Source of the DNA: WHSW01 sp963729075
GTDB taxonomy: Bacteria > Actinomycetota > Thermoleophilia > Solirubrobacterales > 70-9
Direction: 5' to 3'
NCBI GenBank assembly: GCA_963729075.1
Contig: CAVSMU010000007.1
Coordinates: forward strand, 186,001-250,000
Length of the DNA: 64,000 nucleotides
Part shown: positions 1 through 7,520 of the stretch, one piece after another
How the letters are laid out: the number at the start of each line of letters is the position of its first letter
How positions within the stretch are numbered: the stretch's first letter is position 1
The notes under the pieces: generated by a model
What the model saw: only the letters and a program-made list of their open reading frames with translations
What the model was told of the DNA's origin: nothing
The model's database searches: none
Translations under genes and position numbers: made by a program

Positions 1-123
1 GGCAAGGCAAAGAAGAGGCTGAACAAGAGGGGCAAGGCGACCGTGAAGGCGAAGGTGACCTATACCCCCGACGGCGGCACCTCCGACACCAAGAGCAAGA
101 GCATCAAGCTGGTCAAGCGGTAG
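1..123 (+). CDS. C-terminal end of a secreted or surface-type protein (5' end outside window)
   Basis: The frame is open from base 1 and ends at TAG 121-123, leaving 40 codons. The peptide is rich in Lys, Thr and Gly (it starts GKAKKRLNKRGKATVKAKVT and ends SIKLVKR). Such Lys-rich beta-strand tails close many large secreted Ig-like or PKD-like repeat proteins of Thermoleophilia. That family statement is from general knowledge and no domain can be proved from this fragment. The GC and codon style match the 12-64 kb backbone rather than the segment that begins at 238. Confidence 0.6.
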   Translation, partial: GKAKKRLNKRGKATVKAKVTYTPDGGTSDTKSKSIKLVKR

Positions 124-236
124 CCCGACCGCAACCCACGCCCGTTCGTCAAGGAGGTGACAGCCCAGCGCGGCAAGAAGATCGTCTCCGTACCCCCGAG
201 ATTCCGACAGTCCGCGTGGGCGCTGGCTTTCGCACA

Positions 237-267
<31 letters not shown>

Positions 268-276
268 GCAACTGCA

Positions 277-321
277 TGACGGAGGCCGAAGCGCTCAAAG
301 CCGCCGGGGTGTTGGAGTAGG
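277..321 (+). pseudogene. Relic: C-terminal codons of an NTF2/SnoaL-like gene
   Basis: Only 14 codons are recognisable. They end EALKAAGVLE and a TAG stop. The NTF2-like gene at 10979-11395 ends with the closely similar QALKAAGLSESQK. No body of the domain lies upstream, because the tRNA fragment at 238-266 intervenes. I infer a deletion or recombination scar next to the attachment repeat. Confidence 0.45.
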
Positions 322-544
322 CGCCGTCGCAAGGAAGTCACCTCAGCTTCTCCTTGGTCTGCTCGGTCTTCTGCGCGGTGTCGGCGGTCTGTGCTCTGCA
401 CGCAGCCAACTCCTGACCTCCCCTTGCGTGCGACTATCGCTCTTCGTCCTGGGCGGGAGCGAGCGGACCGGTTCGGCGGGGCCCCGCTGACGCTCGCCTT
501 CACGCGAGCGGCAGACGGACAGAGGGATCCGTTACAACACGATC
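322..544. other. Intergenic, no gene seen
   Basis: Several short open frames overlap here on both strands, but none has a recognisable family or a convincing start. A TACAAC hexamer lies 9 nt before the GTG of the next gene. Confidence 0.5.
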
Positions 545-841
545 GTGGCCGTGTTCCACGTCACGCTCAGTCGCTCCGGACCCGACTGGGATTCGTCGCG
601 TCCGATGGAGGAGCAATCGGACTGGGATGCCCACGCCTCGTTCATGGACGGGCTGGTAGCCGAGGGGTTCATCCTCCTCGGCGGCCCACTCGCCGACGAG
701 CATCGGGTTGTCCACGTCGTCGAGGCCGAGTCCGACGACGAGGTGCGTGCCACGCTCGCGCGCGATCCGTGGAGCGAGAGCCACCTGCGAATAGAGTCGG
801 TCGACTCCTGGACGATCCGGCTCGACGGCCGCCGCGATTAA
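545..841 (+). CDS. YciI-like (YCII/DGPF family) small protein
   Basis: The 98-residue product has the small ferredoxin-like alpha/beta fold pattern of YCII-related proteins: a first strand MAVFHVTLSRSG, a helix with WDAHASFMDGLVAEG, then FILLGGPLAD and the closing ESVDSWTIRL. In this superfamily a His near the middle (here in DEHRVVHVVEA) often lines the pocket. Catalytic roles are mostly unproven, and some relatives act as dehydrochlorinases or in oxidative metabolism. The start is taken as GTG, so the N-terminus is short and complete. It stands alone in the low-GC accessory segment, with no operon partner within 300 bases. Confidence 0.65.
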   Translation: MAVFHVTLSRSGPDWDSSRPMEEQSDWDAHASFMDGLVAEGFILLGGPLADEHRVVHVVEAESDDEVRATLARDPWSESHLRIESVDSWTIRLDGRRD

Positions 842-1148
842 CCAGTCACCGGCTGTCGCTTCGCGCGACGAGGAGTAGCCGGCGAGCTGAGATGCGATCA
901 CGCGCCGGAGCCCAAGCACTACGAGACGCGTTGATGCAATAGCTCGACGAGCGGGGTCCGCGGCGTCAGAGTGTCGCCTTCACCCCCGGAAGCGACACGC
1001 GTACAGCTGCTAACCCAACGACGTCCGGATCCGCTCACCCGCTTCCGTGCCGCCGAGCTTGCCGGCTTCCGGCGGTCGGGGTAGGGTCGGCATGTGCAGC
1101 CGCCGAACGGGATCCATCCAGCCCGCCCGAGATGGCCTTTCAGCCCAG
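842..1148. other. Intergenic carrying one arm of a distant inverted repeat
   Basis: No gene is supported here. Bases 907-985 resemble the reverse complement of 5606-5690. A TAGGGT hexamer at about 1081-1087 lies 4 nt before an in-frame ATG (1092), an alternative start for the downstream hydrolase. Confidence 0.5.
945..978 (+). repeat. Arm A of long-range inverted repeat (34-bp identical core)
   Basis: This core is the exact reverse complement of 5613-5646. Similarity continues on the left, including a second identical 16-base block (acgagacgcgttgatg). The two arms lie about 4.6 kb apart inside the accessory segment and do not correspond to the ends of the visible transposase gene. Confidence 0.7.
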
Positions 1149-2393
1149 ATGAAATCGTACGAGCACGATGATGTGATCCGGCCCTCGGTGAGCGATCGGC
1201 GGCGGATGCCTGCGCTGCCCGGCATCGCCGTAGCGACCACGCTCGCGCTCTGGCTCCTGGCACCGACGCCCGCCCTGGCGGCGAGCGCCCCCTCTCGCCA
1301 GGACGTCCAAGACGCACTCGAGCGCTCGGTCGCAGCGGGCATCCCCGGCGCCACGGCCGTGATTCGCGGTCCAGGCGGGGTCGAGCGCTATGCCGCCGGC
1401 GTGGCGGACTTGCAACGGCGCGTGCCGCTCTCGCCTGACCACCGGGCCCGAGTCGGCAGCGTGACCAAGACGTTCACGGCGGCCGCCATCCTCAAGCTGG
1501 TCGCCCGAGGCCGGGTCGCACTCGATGAGCCTGTGGAGCGCTGGTTGCCGGGGTTGGTGCCGAACGGTGAACGGATCACGGTTCGTCAGCTCCTCAACCA
1601 CACGAGCGGATTGGCCGAATACTGCGCCGTGCCGCCGGACAGCACACTCTGCGTGCCTCCCCCATCCGAGATGACGCGGACCTGGACCCCGCTGCAGCTG
1701 GTTGAGATCGGGGTCGGAGCCGCCCCGACGTTTCCGCCCGGTCAGGGCTTCTCCTATTCCAACACGGACTACGTGTTGCTCGGGATGATCATCGAACAGG
1801 CCACCGGCCGTTCGCTCACGAGCAGCTACAAGCGGATGATCTTCGACCCGCTGGGGCTCAAACGGACATCGCTCGGCAAACGCTCCACGATCGCCCGGCC
1901 CTTTGCCCACGGCTATGACGTGTTGGCCGGGGGAAACTGGCCGCTCGACGTAACCGCGACAAGCCCGACGATCGCCTGGGGCGCTGGTGCGATCGTGTCG
2001 GTGCCGGCAGATTTGCAGCGGTTCATGCGTGCGCTACTCGCCGGTCGCCTCTTCCCCAAGAGCCTCCTGCGCGAGATGAAGATCGCGGCGCCGGGCTCCC
2101 TGAACGGGACGCCCCCGTCAAGCCCGGTCGAGGGAGGCGGCGTGGGAACGTACGGGCTCGGGCTGATCCACTTCACCTGGGCGAGCGCCTGCGGCGTGCA
2201 GGGCCACTCAGGCTCGTTCCCGGGCTTTCACACATGGGCCTTTGGGGCCAAGGGCGGCCGCCGCGGCGCGGCTCTCTACACGACCGCCGACGTGCTTCCG
2301 GCGGGCGGCGTGATCGCGGCGCAACAGGCGGAGCGAACCATCGCGTGTCGGATGCGCTTCGGCGACATCGGGGCGCGAAAGCCGCGCGGATAG
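1149..2393 (+). CDS. Secreted serine hydrolase, class C beta-lactamase / D-Ala-D-Ala carboxypeptidase family
   Basis: This is a penicillin-binding-protein-like serine hydrolase acting outside the membrane. Counting from the ATG at 1149, a hydrophobic signal peptide spans about residues 20-45 (start MPALPGIAVATTLALWLL, end PALA). The three active-site motifs are visible: SVTK (Ser104, Lys107), YSN (Tyr203, Asn205), and HSG near residue 352. The total of 414 residues fits the beta-lactamase (PF00144) family. Members include carboxypeptidases, esterases and true lactamases, and the substrate cannot be told from sequence. The start is uncertain: ATG 1092 (behind a TAGGGT box), 1149 and 1206 are all possible, and 1206 would give the shortest classical signal peptide. 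It is monocistronic. Confidence 0.85.
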   Translation: MKSYEHDDVIRPSVSDRRRMPALPGIAVATTLALWLLAPTPALAASAPSRQDVQDALERSVAAGIPGATAVIRGPGGVERYAAGVADLQRRVPLSPDHRARVGSVTKTFTAAAILKLVARGRVALDEPVERWLPGLVPNGERITVRQLLNHTSGLAEYCAVPPDSTLCVPPPSEMTRTWTPLQLVEIGVGAAPTFPPGQGFSYSNTDYVLLGMIIEQATGRSLTSSYKRMIFDPLGLKRTSLGKRSTIARPFAHGYDVLAGGNWPLDVTATSPTIAWGAGAIVSVPADLQRFMRALLAGRLFPKSLLREMKIAAPGSLNGTPPSSPVEGGGVGTYGLGLIHFTWASACGVQGHSGSFPGFHTWAFGAKGGRRGAALYTTADVLPAGGVIAAQQAERTIACRMRFGDIGARKPRG

Positions 2394-2917
2394 GCACTCG
2401 CGCTGCCGTCCTGCTCACGGCGCGCCGGGGCCGCATGTCGGCATCAAGTCGGGGCCCACAAACTGGCCGTTGGCCGTTTCACGCAGGTTCGTGATCAGGC
2501 AGTCGGGCCGCGCGGGACGGTGCCGCTCGAGCGCAGGGCCTCTCGCTTGTCGAGGAGAGAAGCCAGCGCCTCCGTGCCGCTCTCTCTTTAAAGCGATAGC
2601 GCGGCTGGCGTAGCCCTTGCGCAGGGTGGGGGACGTGAGCAGGAGATGCTGCAGCCAAGAGTCGGGCACTCATCGCAGGCACTGCGATCCGTGCGTCGTA
2701 CCTAAATCCGATAGGTGGCCCGATACGTCTCTCGCTACGACGCACGGATCGTCGAGAGAGTCCGCCTCGCGGCCTGACGGAAGCGCCGCGTGGAAAGCGG
2801 CACGATTCGCGGTGGCTCGATGTTTCGTCACCGCCTCGTAATAGGCTCGGCCCACCACGAGTCAACCGCCAGCGTGCCTGAGTCAATCAACAACCACGAG
2901 ACAAGGAGCAGCTCGGG
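2394..2917. other. Long intergenic region with a perfect inverted repeat
   Basis: No coding sequence is supported. The only structure seen is the 16-bp inverted repeat at 2685-2751. The last 30 bases hold the ribosome-binding site of the next gene. Confidence 0.5.
2685..2751. repeat. Perfect 16-bp inverted repeat with 35-base spacer
   Basis: Bases 2685-2700 (cgatccgtgcgtcgta) are the exact reverse complement of 2736-2751. The spacer contains a smaller CCTA/TAGG hairpin. It lies in non-coding DNA and could be a relic of a small mobile element or a structured RNA. No T-tract follows, so a simple terminator is less likely. Confidence 0.7.
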
Positions 2918-3313
2918 ATGCTCATAGCAGAAGCCGACTTCCCGTTCCTCGAATTCCTCTGGGCGATGATCGTCTTCTTCGCCTGGATCGCGTGGATCTG
3001 GATCGCGATCACGTGCTTCATCGACATCTTCCGCCGCCACGACATCGGCGGCGGGCACAAGGCCGCCTGGGTCGTGTTCATCATCGTCATCCCGTTCCTC
3101 GGCGTGCTCGTCTATCTGATCGCCCAGCACGATGCGATGCGCGAGCGCAGCATCGAGCAGGCCAAGTCCCAGCAGGCGGCGATGGACCAGTACGTTCGTG
3201 ACACCGCCGGCGGCTCGGCGACCGAGATCGCCAAGGCGAAGGAGCTGCTCGACTCCGGGGCGATCACCCAGGGGGAGTTCGACGCGATCAAGGCAAAGGC
3301 GCTTTCCGCGTAG
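2918..3313 (+). CDS. Small membrane protein with two TM helices and a C-terminal SHOCT domain
   Basis: The 131-residue product has two hydrophobic helices, about residues 10-38 and 48-68 (AAWVVFIIVIPFLGVLVYLI), separated by a short polar turn (RRHDIGGGHK). This layout resembles the phospholipase-D N-terminal membrane module (PLDc_N). The last 30 residues (EIAKAKELLDSGAITQGEF) are a clear SHOCT motif, a short oligomerisation or interaction module. The enzymatic part is absent, so no catalysis is proposed. AAGGAG lies 12 nt before the ATG, so this gene has a leader and a Shine-Dalgarno sequence, unlike many in the window. The next gene starts 29 bases after its stop and is probably co-transcribed. 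Confidence 0.75.
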   Translation: MLIAEADFPFLEFLWAMIVFFAWIAWIWIAITCFIDIFRRHDIGGGHKAAWVVFIIVIPFLGVLVYLIAQHDAMRERSIEQAKSQQAAMDQYVRDTAGGSATEIAKAKELLDSGAITQGEFDAIKAKALSA

Positions 3314-3342
3314 CGGGGGGCCCCCAGAGAGGAGCGATCCAC

Positions 3343-3714
3343 ATGCTGCGTCCGATCAGCGACATGCCGTCCGGAACGCTCGGCTTCGAGGCGATCGGCG
3401 AGGTCGAGGACGAGGACTGGGAGGATCAGGTCGAGCCGGTGCTTCGCCGCGAAATGGCCGACGGCCGCAAGATCCGCCTGCTCTACCTGCTTGGCCCCGA
3501 GGCCCGCGAGGTCGAGGGCGAGGCGATGACCGCCGACACCGGCTTTCGCACCCGCTATGCGACCTCGTTCGATCGGGTCGCAGTGGTCAGCGACGAGAGC
3601 TGGATGCGCCCGGCGATGCGGGGACTGTCGTTCATGCTTCCCGGCAAGGCGCGGGCGTTCCCCGTCGCGGAGTTGGAAGCCGCAAAGGCCTGGCTCGCCG
3701 AAAGCGACGCCTAG
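3343..3714 (+). CDS. SpoIIAA-like STAS/SEC14-type domain protein
   Basis: The 123-residue protein matches the SpoIIAA-like family. An N-terminal strand (GTLGFEAIGEVEDEDWED) is followed by a long helix and the strand RKIRLLYLLG, then a second half ending PVAELEAAKAWLAE, the usual end of this fold. Family members are cytoplasmic and thought to bind lipids or partner proteins, with no established reaction. AGAGGAG lies 9 nt before the ATG. It follows the SHOCT membrane protein by 29 bases, suggesting a two-gene envelope-related operon, and a GC-rich hairpin (3745-3782) lies just downstream. Confidence 0.75.
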   Translation: MLRPISDMPSGTLGFEAIGEVEDEDWEDQVEPVLRREMADGRKIRLLYLLGPEAREVEGEAMTADTGFRTRYATSFDRVAVVSDESWMRPAMRGLSFMLPGKARAFPVAELEAAKAWLAESDA

Positions 3715-3744
3715 GGTTGGCCGATCGGCCTATGGAGCCTTAGA

Positions 3745-3782
3745 CGGTTGGCGCGCCGGCCGGAGGCACCACCGGCCAACCG
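3745..3782 (+). terminator. GC-rich hairpin after the SHOCT/STAS operon
   Basis: Bases 3745-3752 (cggttggc) pair with 3775-3782 (gccaaccg), and an inner GCCGG/CCGGC pairing is possible. No T-run follows, so termination is only probable. A 12-bp palindrome (ggccgatcggcc, 3719-3730) sits just before it. Confidence 0.45.
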
Positions 3783-3786
3783 CATG

Positions 3787-3820
3787 GACGCCCCCCTGAA
3801 CGGGACGCCCCCCTGAACGG
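3787..3820 (+). repeat. 17-bp perfect tandem duplication
   Basis: The unit gacgcccccctgaacgg occurs twice head to tail at 3787-3803 and 3804-3820 in non-coding DNA downstream of the hairpin. It probably arose by slippage. Confidence 0.8.
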
Positions 3821-3930
3821 ATGCCGCGCGCGCGACGGCTCCTCCGAGCTGCCAGATCGGGAAGGCCGTCAGCGGCGACCGCCCCGCTGTTGATGACGAG
3901 TGCGTGAAACGATCGCGGGGAAGCAACTGA

Positions 3931-4179
3931 ATGGAGTTCCCAATGCCCGCCTTCATCGCGTTCTCAGGTAACCGGGGCGACCACATCCACGTCGAGGGGG
4001 ACCTCGCGTCGGCTGTGGCTGCAATGAGTCCCGCAGCTCGAGTCTCAGGGATGGTCCGACTAACCCAGATTGCCGGGGAGGGACACAAGGTCCAGCCGAC
4101 AACCGTCTACGTCAACCCCGAGCGGATTGCCTACTTTCGCGAGGCCGAGCAGAGCTCGTATCGCACCGAAGGGGTCTAG
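3931..4179 (+). CDS. Small hypothetical protein (82 aa)
   Basis: I do not recognise this gene. The product is soluble, with a predicted mixed alpha/beta character. Its C-terminal half contains TTVYVNPERIAYFREAE, a strand followed by an N-P-x-x-I helix cap seen in several small FlbD-like or regulatory proteins, which is a weak resemblance only. A second in-frame ATG (3943) is possible. No good Shine-Dalgarno sequence precedes the ATG (context caactga). It stands alone between two non-coding stretches of the accessory segment. Confidence 0.45.
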   Translation: MEFPMPAFIAFSGNRGDHIHVEGDLASAVAAMSPAARVSGMVRLTQIAGEGHKVQPTTVYVNPERIAYFREAEQSSYRTEGV

Positions 4180-4454
4180 TCAGGCTCGGGCCGCGGCGTT
4201 CTCGACCTGCCGGCGACGTTCTCGCCACCGTCTTGTCGTCGAGCTTCCCAGGCAGGCCGCGGCGATGTTCCTCGAGATGTCTCGTTGGGGTTCAGCGTGG
4301 GGTTCATCCCGGGCCAGGTAGCGCGACGAGGCAACGCAGTCTGAGACGCGCAGGATCGACTGCGGCCAGTCTTTGCCGAGCGGGCTACGCGGCGAGCGGA
4401 ACCGCTCGCGCCGGGGCCAGGGCGCGGGTCGCGTCGGTCGCGCACTAGAGCGGC
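4180..4454. other. Intergenic, nothing recognised
   Basis: Open frames here are short and mutually overlapping, with no family resemblance. The region is followed by the -10 box of the next gene. Confidence 0.5.
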
Positions 4455-4460
4455 TACATT
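4455..4460 (+). promoter_or_regulatory. Leaderless -10 box (TACATT) of the zinc-finger gene
   Basis: TACATT ends 10 nt before the ATG at 4471, and no Shine-Dalgarno sequence lies between. Confidence 0.5.
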
Positions 4461-4470
4461 TGCTCCCGAG

Positions 4471-4674
4471 ATGGAGGGTGGGGAGCATTCTTCAAGAGAA
4501 CTGACGGTCTCCGTCAAGGTGCCGTGCCAAGAGTGCGGCGGTCTGGGCTACATCCAGAGGGTCAAAGCGGGCCACGTCGTTGGCGACAAGACCAAGAAGT
4601 GCCGCACCTGCGGCGGTAGAGGTCTCATCCCGGATGACATGCCTGTCTCTCAGTTGCGAGAACTACTGAAATGA
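4471..4674 (+). CDS. DnaJ-type zinc-ribbon mini-protein (67 aa)
   Basis: The whole protein is one zinc-binding unit. Two CxxCGGxG motifs are present, CQECGGLGY near residue 20 and CRTCGGRGL near residue 44, joined by a Gly/Lys loop, as in the cysteine-rich domain of DnaJ, which carries four such repeats. There is no J domain, so it is not a co-chaperone by itself; related free-standing proteins may act as adaptors or redox/zinc proteins, which is unproven. A TACATT box 10 nt before the ATG suggests a leaderless message. It stands alone on the strand. Confidence 0.65.
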   Translation: MEGGEHSSRELTVSVKVPCQECGGLGYIQRVKAGHVVGDKTKKCRTCGGRGLIPDDMPVSQLRELLK

Positions 4675-4759
4675 CTTTCGCTGGCCGGTTCGCTAGACCC
4701 TCCCTCCTAGGACCAGCGACACCACGACGCTGACGCGAGGGCCCGTTTCAATCCGTTGG

Positions 4760-5002
4760 TCATCGGCTCGCCTCCGTCATCGCCACAAGCCCTGACCCGA
4801 GATCCTCGATCAGCCCCTCGACGGACTGTAGGTGGGTCTGCAACGCGAACAGCGCGCCCTGATGCTCGGCCTCCGTGAAGGCGAATTCGAGCGACAACGT
4901 TTTCTGGATCTCGGTCAGCTCGTTGCGCACCTGAGCCACGACGGCGAGCAACTCTTCGGGGGTAGCCATGTTTCGCAACCCTTTTCTAGAAATAGTTTTC
5001 AT
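4760..5002 (-). CDS. Small helical hypothetical protein (80 aa or 69 aa)
   Basis: I do not recognise a family. The product is almost entirely helical and probably dimeric: a helix around EELLAVVAQVRNELTEIQ, then a second around FALQTHLQSVEGLIEDL. Two starts are possible. ATG 5002 has TATCAT 5 nt upstream in an unusually AT-rich patch, while ATG 4969 gives MATPEELLAVV with AAAGGG upstream. The AT-rich patch (about 4970-5030) is unlike anything else in the window and is shared with the divergent gene at 5153. Confidence 0.5.
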   Translation of the reverse strand: MKTISRKGLRNMATPEELLAVVAQVRNELTEIQKTLSLEFAFTEAEHQGALFALQTHLQSVEGLIEDLGSGLVAMTEASR

Positions 5003-5035
5003 GAATTATGATACACTGCTCGCATAGGCCGATAT
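4970..5035. promoter_or_regulatory. AT-rich divergent promoter region
   Basis: This is the most AT-rich stretch of the window (for example aattatgatacact). It provides TATGAT/GATACA-like boxes on the plus strand toward 5153 and TATCAT on the minus strand toward 5002. Confidence 0.45.
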
Positions 5036-5152
5036 CGCCGCTACTGAACTTTCGTGCGGCCGTCTGGGACCAGGCAAAGAGCCTCGGCGACCTCCCGGCC
5101 AGTTTCCAGCGGTGGAGACAGCCAAGACCAATGACTCAACAGAGGTGACTTT

Positions 5153-5431
5153 ATGAACATCGTTGCAAAGCACCGGATCACCGATCCGGAGAAGTTCTTC
5201 TCGATGAACGCCGAGGAGGTTGCAGGAGGAGGGCCCCCGGGTGTCCAGGGGCGGCAGTTCTTCCCGTCCCAGGACGGGTCGGTAGCCGTCTGCCTGTGGG
5301 AGGCGGACTCGATCGACACGCTCCGAAATTACCTCGATCCGGCTACCGCCGGCGTGAGTGAGAACACGTACTTCGAGGTCAACGAGGAGCGCGCAATGGG
5401 CCTTCCGGAGGCTATTGCGGCACGCGCGTAG
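5153..5431 (+). CDS. Small dimeric alpha/beta-barrel-like protein (DUF4242-like)
   Basis: The 92-residue product starts MNIVAKHRITDPEKFF and contains SVAVCLWEADSIDTLRNYL and YFEVNEERAMGLP. This strand-helix-strand arrangement is that of small ferredoxin-like barrel proteins such as DUF4242 and DUF1330 relatives, whose biochemical roles are mostly unknown. A good Shine-Dalgarno sequence (AGAGGTGA) lies 7 nt before the ATG. A strong hairpin terminator follows 21 bases after the stop, so it is a single-gene unit within the accessory segment, transcribed away from the helical protein at 4760. Confidence 0.6.
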   Translation: MNIVAKHRITDPEKFFSMNAEEVAGGGPPGVQGRQFFPSQDGSVAVCLWEADSIDTLRNYLDPATAGVSENTYFEVNEERAMGLPEAIAARA

Positions 5432-5452
5432 TAGGGCTTCCGAGCGGCACTC

Positions 5453-5479
5453 GAAGCGCCCCCAAATTGGGGGCGCTTC
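5453..5479 (+). terminator. Strong palindromic hairpin after the gene at 5153
   Basis: A 13-bp perfect stem (gaagcgcccccaa with its complement) surrounds a central A at 5466, followed by tcctt. It lies 21 bases past the stop codon and is the best intrinsic-terminator candidate in the window, though the T-tract is weak. Confidence 0.75.
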
Positions 5480-5612
5480 TCCTTGCTGCTCTCGTCGACC
5501 CGCCGACGCCCGGACGGGTTCTGCGTGTCGCAACCGAGAACGTCCTCTGGCTCGGCGCGAGAAGCAGGAGCGCCCGCAATCCATGCAAGCAGCACTTCTG
5601 CTTGCGCGTGAG

Positions 5613-5646
5613 GGCGACACTCTGACGCCGCGGACCCCGCTCGTCG
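5613..5646 (-). repeat. Arm B of long-range inverted repeat
   Basis: This is the exact reverse complement of 945-978, with extended partial similarity out to about 5690. Confidence 0.7.
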
Positions 5647-5908
5647 GCCCTGTTCCATCAACGCGTCTCGTAATGCCAGGGCTCCCAAGCATCGGATCGT
5701 TGACCAAAGCCTGCTGCCGCCTTCCGCGTCGTTTGGAACGGCGGTAAGGCAGCGGGTCCCGCTTCAAAGCGAAAGCGGTCACGCCGTCGCTGCCTCCTAA
5801 TCCTCCTCGCGCGAAAGAGGAGCGGCTTGGCGGTGCCACTTGGCTATCGCTAGGCGTCCAGAGCAGCAGCGACGCCAGAGACTCACGTTGACGCTCCTCT
5901 CCGCCGGA

Positions 5909-7168
5909 TTAACGCACCGAGCTGAACGCTGCCCGGAGCTCGACCGAGAAGAGATCCGGCTCCTCCCAGGCCGCGAAGTGACCGCCCTTCTCGACCTCGT
6001 TGTAGTGGATGAGATTCGGGTACGCCCGCTCCGTCCAGCTCCGCGGCGCCTCGTATTGCTCGCCGGGAAAGACGCTCACGGCGACCGGAATTGAGACGCC
6101 CTTCGCGTTGAAAAAGCCGCCCTTGTATTCCCAATAGAGACGAGACGCAGAGAGCCCCGTGTTCGTCAGCCAATAGAGCGTGATGTTGTCGAGGATCTCG
6201 TCACGCGTCAGTTCCCCTTTCGCGCTCGTGGTCCGGTCCAGAGCCTCGACGACCGCTGCGGCTGGCTGGCCGTCGGCATCGTTGTGGTCGAGAAGCCAGG
6301 CGGCCAGGCCGACGGGTGAGTCCGCGATCCCGTACAAGGTCTGCGGGCGCGCGGCCATGTACCTGGCGTACTCGACCTGCTTGAACGTTCTCTCCAGCTG
6401 CTCATAGGCGCGTCCTTCCTCAGCTGAGAGACCGGATGGCGGCGGGTCGCCGGCCTGGAGAGCCTCGTCGACGTCGGCGGGAACGGTGGCCGGCATGTTG
6501 GTGTGGATGGCGAGCAATCCGTCAGGTGCCTGCAAGCCCATCTGGTCGACGACGAAAGCACCCCAGTCGCCGCCTTGGGCAACGTAGCGGTCATAGCCCA
6601 GCCTCTTCATGAGCTCCGCCCAGGCTCGGCCCATGCGTTCGGGACCCCAGCCGGTGCTGGTCGGCTTGCCAGAGAACCCGTAGCCGGGCATCGACGGAAT
6701 CACCACATGGAAGCCGTCCGATGCGCTGGCCCCGTGCGCCGTGGGATCGGCCAGCCGATCGATGATCTTCAGCTGCTCGATGATCGACCCGGGCCATCCG
6801 TGATTGACGACGAGCGGCAACGCGTCTTCGTGTTTCGAACGAACGTGAATGAAGTGAATGTCGAGCCCATCGATCTCGGTGATGAACTGCGGCAGGGCCT
6901 TCAGTCTCGCCTCGCACTTGCGCCAGTCGTAGTCCGTCGCCCAATACCGCGCCAGCTCTTGGACCATCGCGAGCGGCACGCCCTGCGTCTGATCCGCGAC
7001 GGTCTCCTTCTCGGGCCACTGTGTGGCCGCGACACGTCGACGCAGCTCGTCCAGCCTCTCTTCCGGGATATCTATGTCAAAGGGGCGGATTGCGCCGTTT
7101 TCGGCCTTCGCCTGATCGGCGACGGCCGCTGGGTTCGCGTCCGAGGCTTTCCAATTCGTGGCTCCCAT
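5909..7168 (-). CDS. Epoxide hydrolase of the microsomal (EPHX1-like) alpha/beta-hydrolase family
   Basis: This is a cytosolic hydrolase expected to open epoxides to diols through an ester intermediate. The N-terminal epoxide-hydrolase domain (about residues 27-115, FDIDIPEERLDELRRRV) wraps around the core. HGWPGS (123-128) supplies the oxyanion hole, and GGDWG places the nucleophile at Asp201. The Gly-rich GGHFAAWEEP puts the catalytic His at 397. The length of 419 is normal for the family. It stands alone on the minus strand of the accessory segment. Family members in actinobacteria are often plasmid- or island-borne, so horizontal gain fits. The natural substrate is unknown. Confidence 0.9.
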   Translation of the reverse strand: MGATNWKASDANPAAVADQAKAENGAIRPFDIDIPEERLDELRRRVAATQWPEKETVADQTQGVPLAMVQELARYWATDYDWRKCEARLKALPQFITEIDGLDIHFIHVRSKHEDALPLVVNHGWPGSIIEQLKIIDRLADPTAHGASASDGFHVVIPSMPGYGFSGKPTSTGWGPERMGRAWAELMKRLGYDRYVAQGGDWGAFVVDQMGLQAPDGLLAIHTNMPATVPADVDEALQAGDPPPSGLSAEEGRAYEQLERTFKQVEYARYMAARPQTLYGIADSPVGLAAWLLDHNDADGQPAAAVVEALDRTTSAKGELTRDEILDNITLYWLTNTGLSASRLYWEYKGGFFNAKGVSIPVAVSVFPGEQYEAPRSWTERAYPNLIHYNEVEKGGHFAAWEEPDLFSVELRAAFSSVR

Positions 7169-7520
7169 TCGGTGATCGCGCGAGGCGCCGCGCTCGGATG
7201 GTCGGAGGGCCAGAGTCGCGCAACGGCCACGCTATCGCGCCCGTCGACACCGGGGCGTTCTCCCCGGTCAACGCAGGAACCTGAATGCCTCTCGAACCGC
7301 AGCGGTGAGTTGCTCAGCTGGCGAGACCGCTGCTTTCGATACGCAGGAGCAGCGTCAGACAGCGAGCGGCAGACGCCTCCTCTCGCGTGATTGCAAGTGC
7401 GGGAGGCGCATGCCCGTCGAACTCGCTCCCTCCCGCTCTGGACGAGGAGCATCTATTCAGATGCCCGTGGTCGTCCCCGCTCCCACCAGTTGATCTGCTC
7501 GGCCTCCTCATGCATCGCCC
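7169..7520. other. Intergenic, nothing recognised
   Basis: No family, RNA or repeat is recognised upstream of the epoxide hydrolase. Confidence 0.5.

Larger units (their letters stand above)
5432..5908. other. Intergenic with terminator and inverted-repeat arm B
   Basis: No gene is supported. It contains the terminator 5453-5479 and the repeat arm around 5613-5646. The rest has no visible order. Confidence 0.5.

Noticed and set aside
391..942. 183-codon plus-strand frame over the YciI-like gene
   Set aside because: It overlaps the YciI-like frame, is Arg-rich and has no family resemblance.
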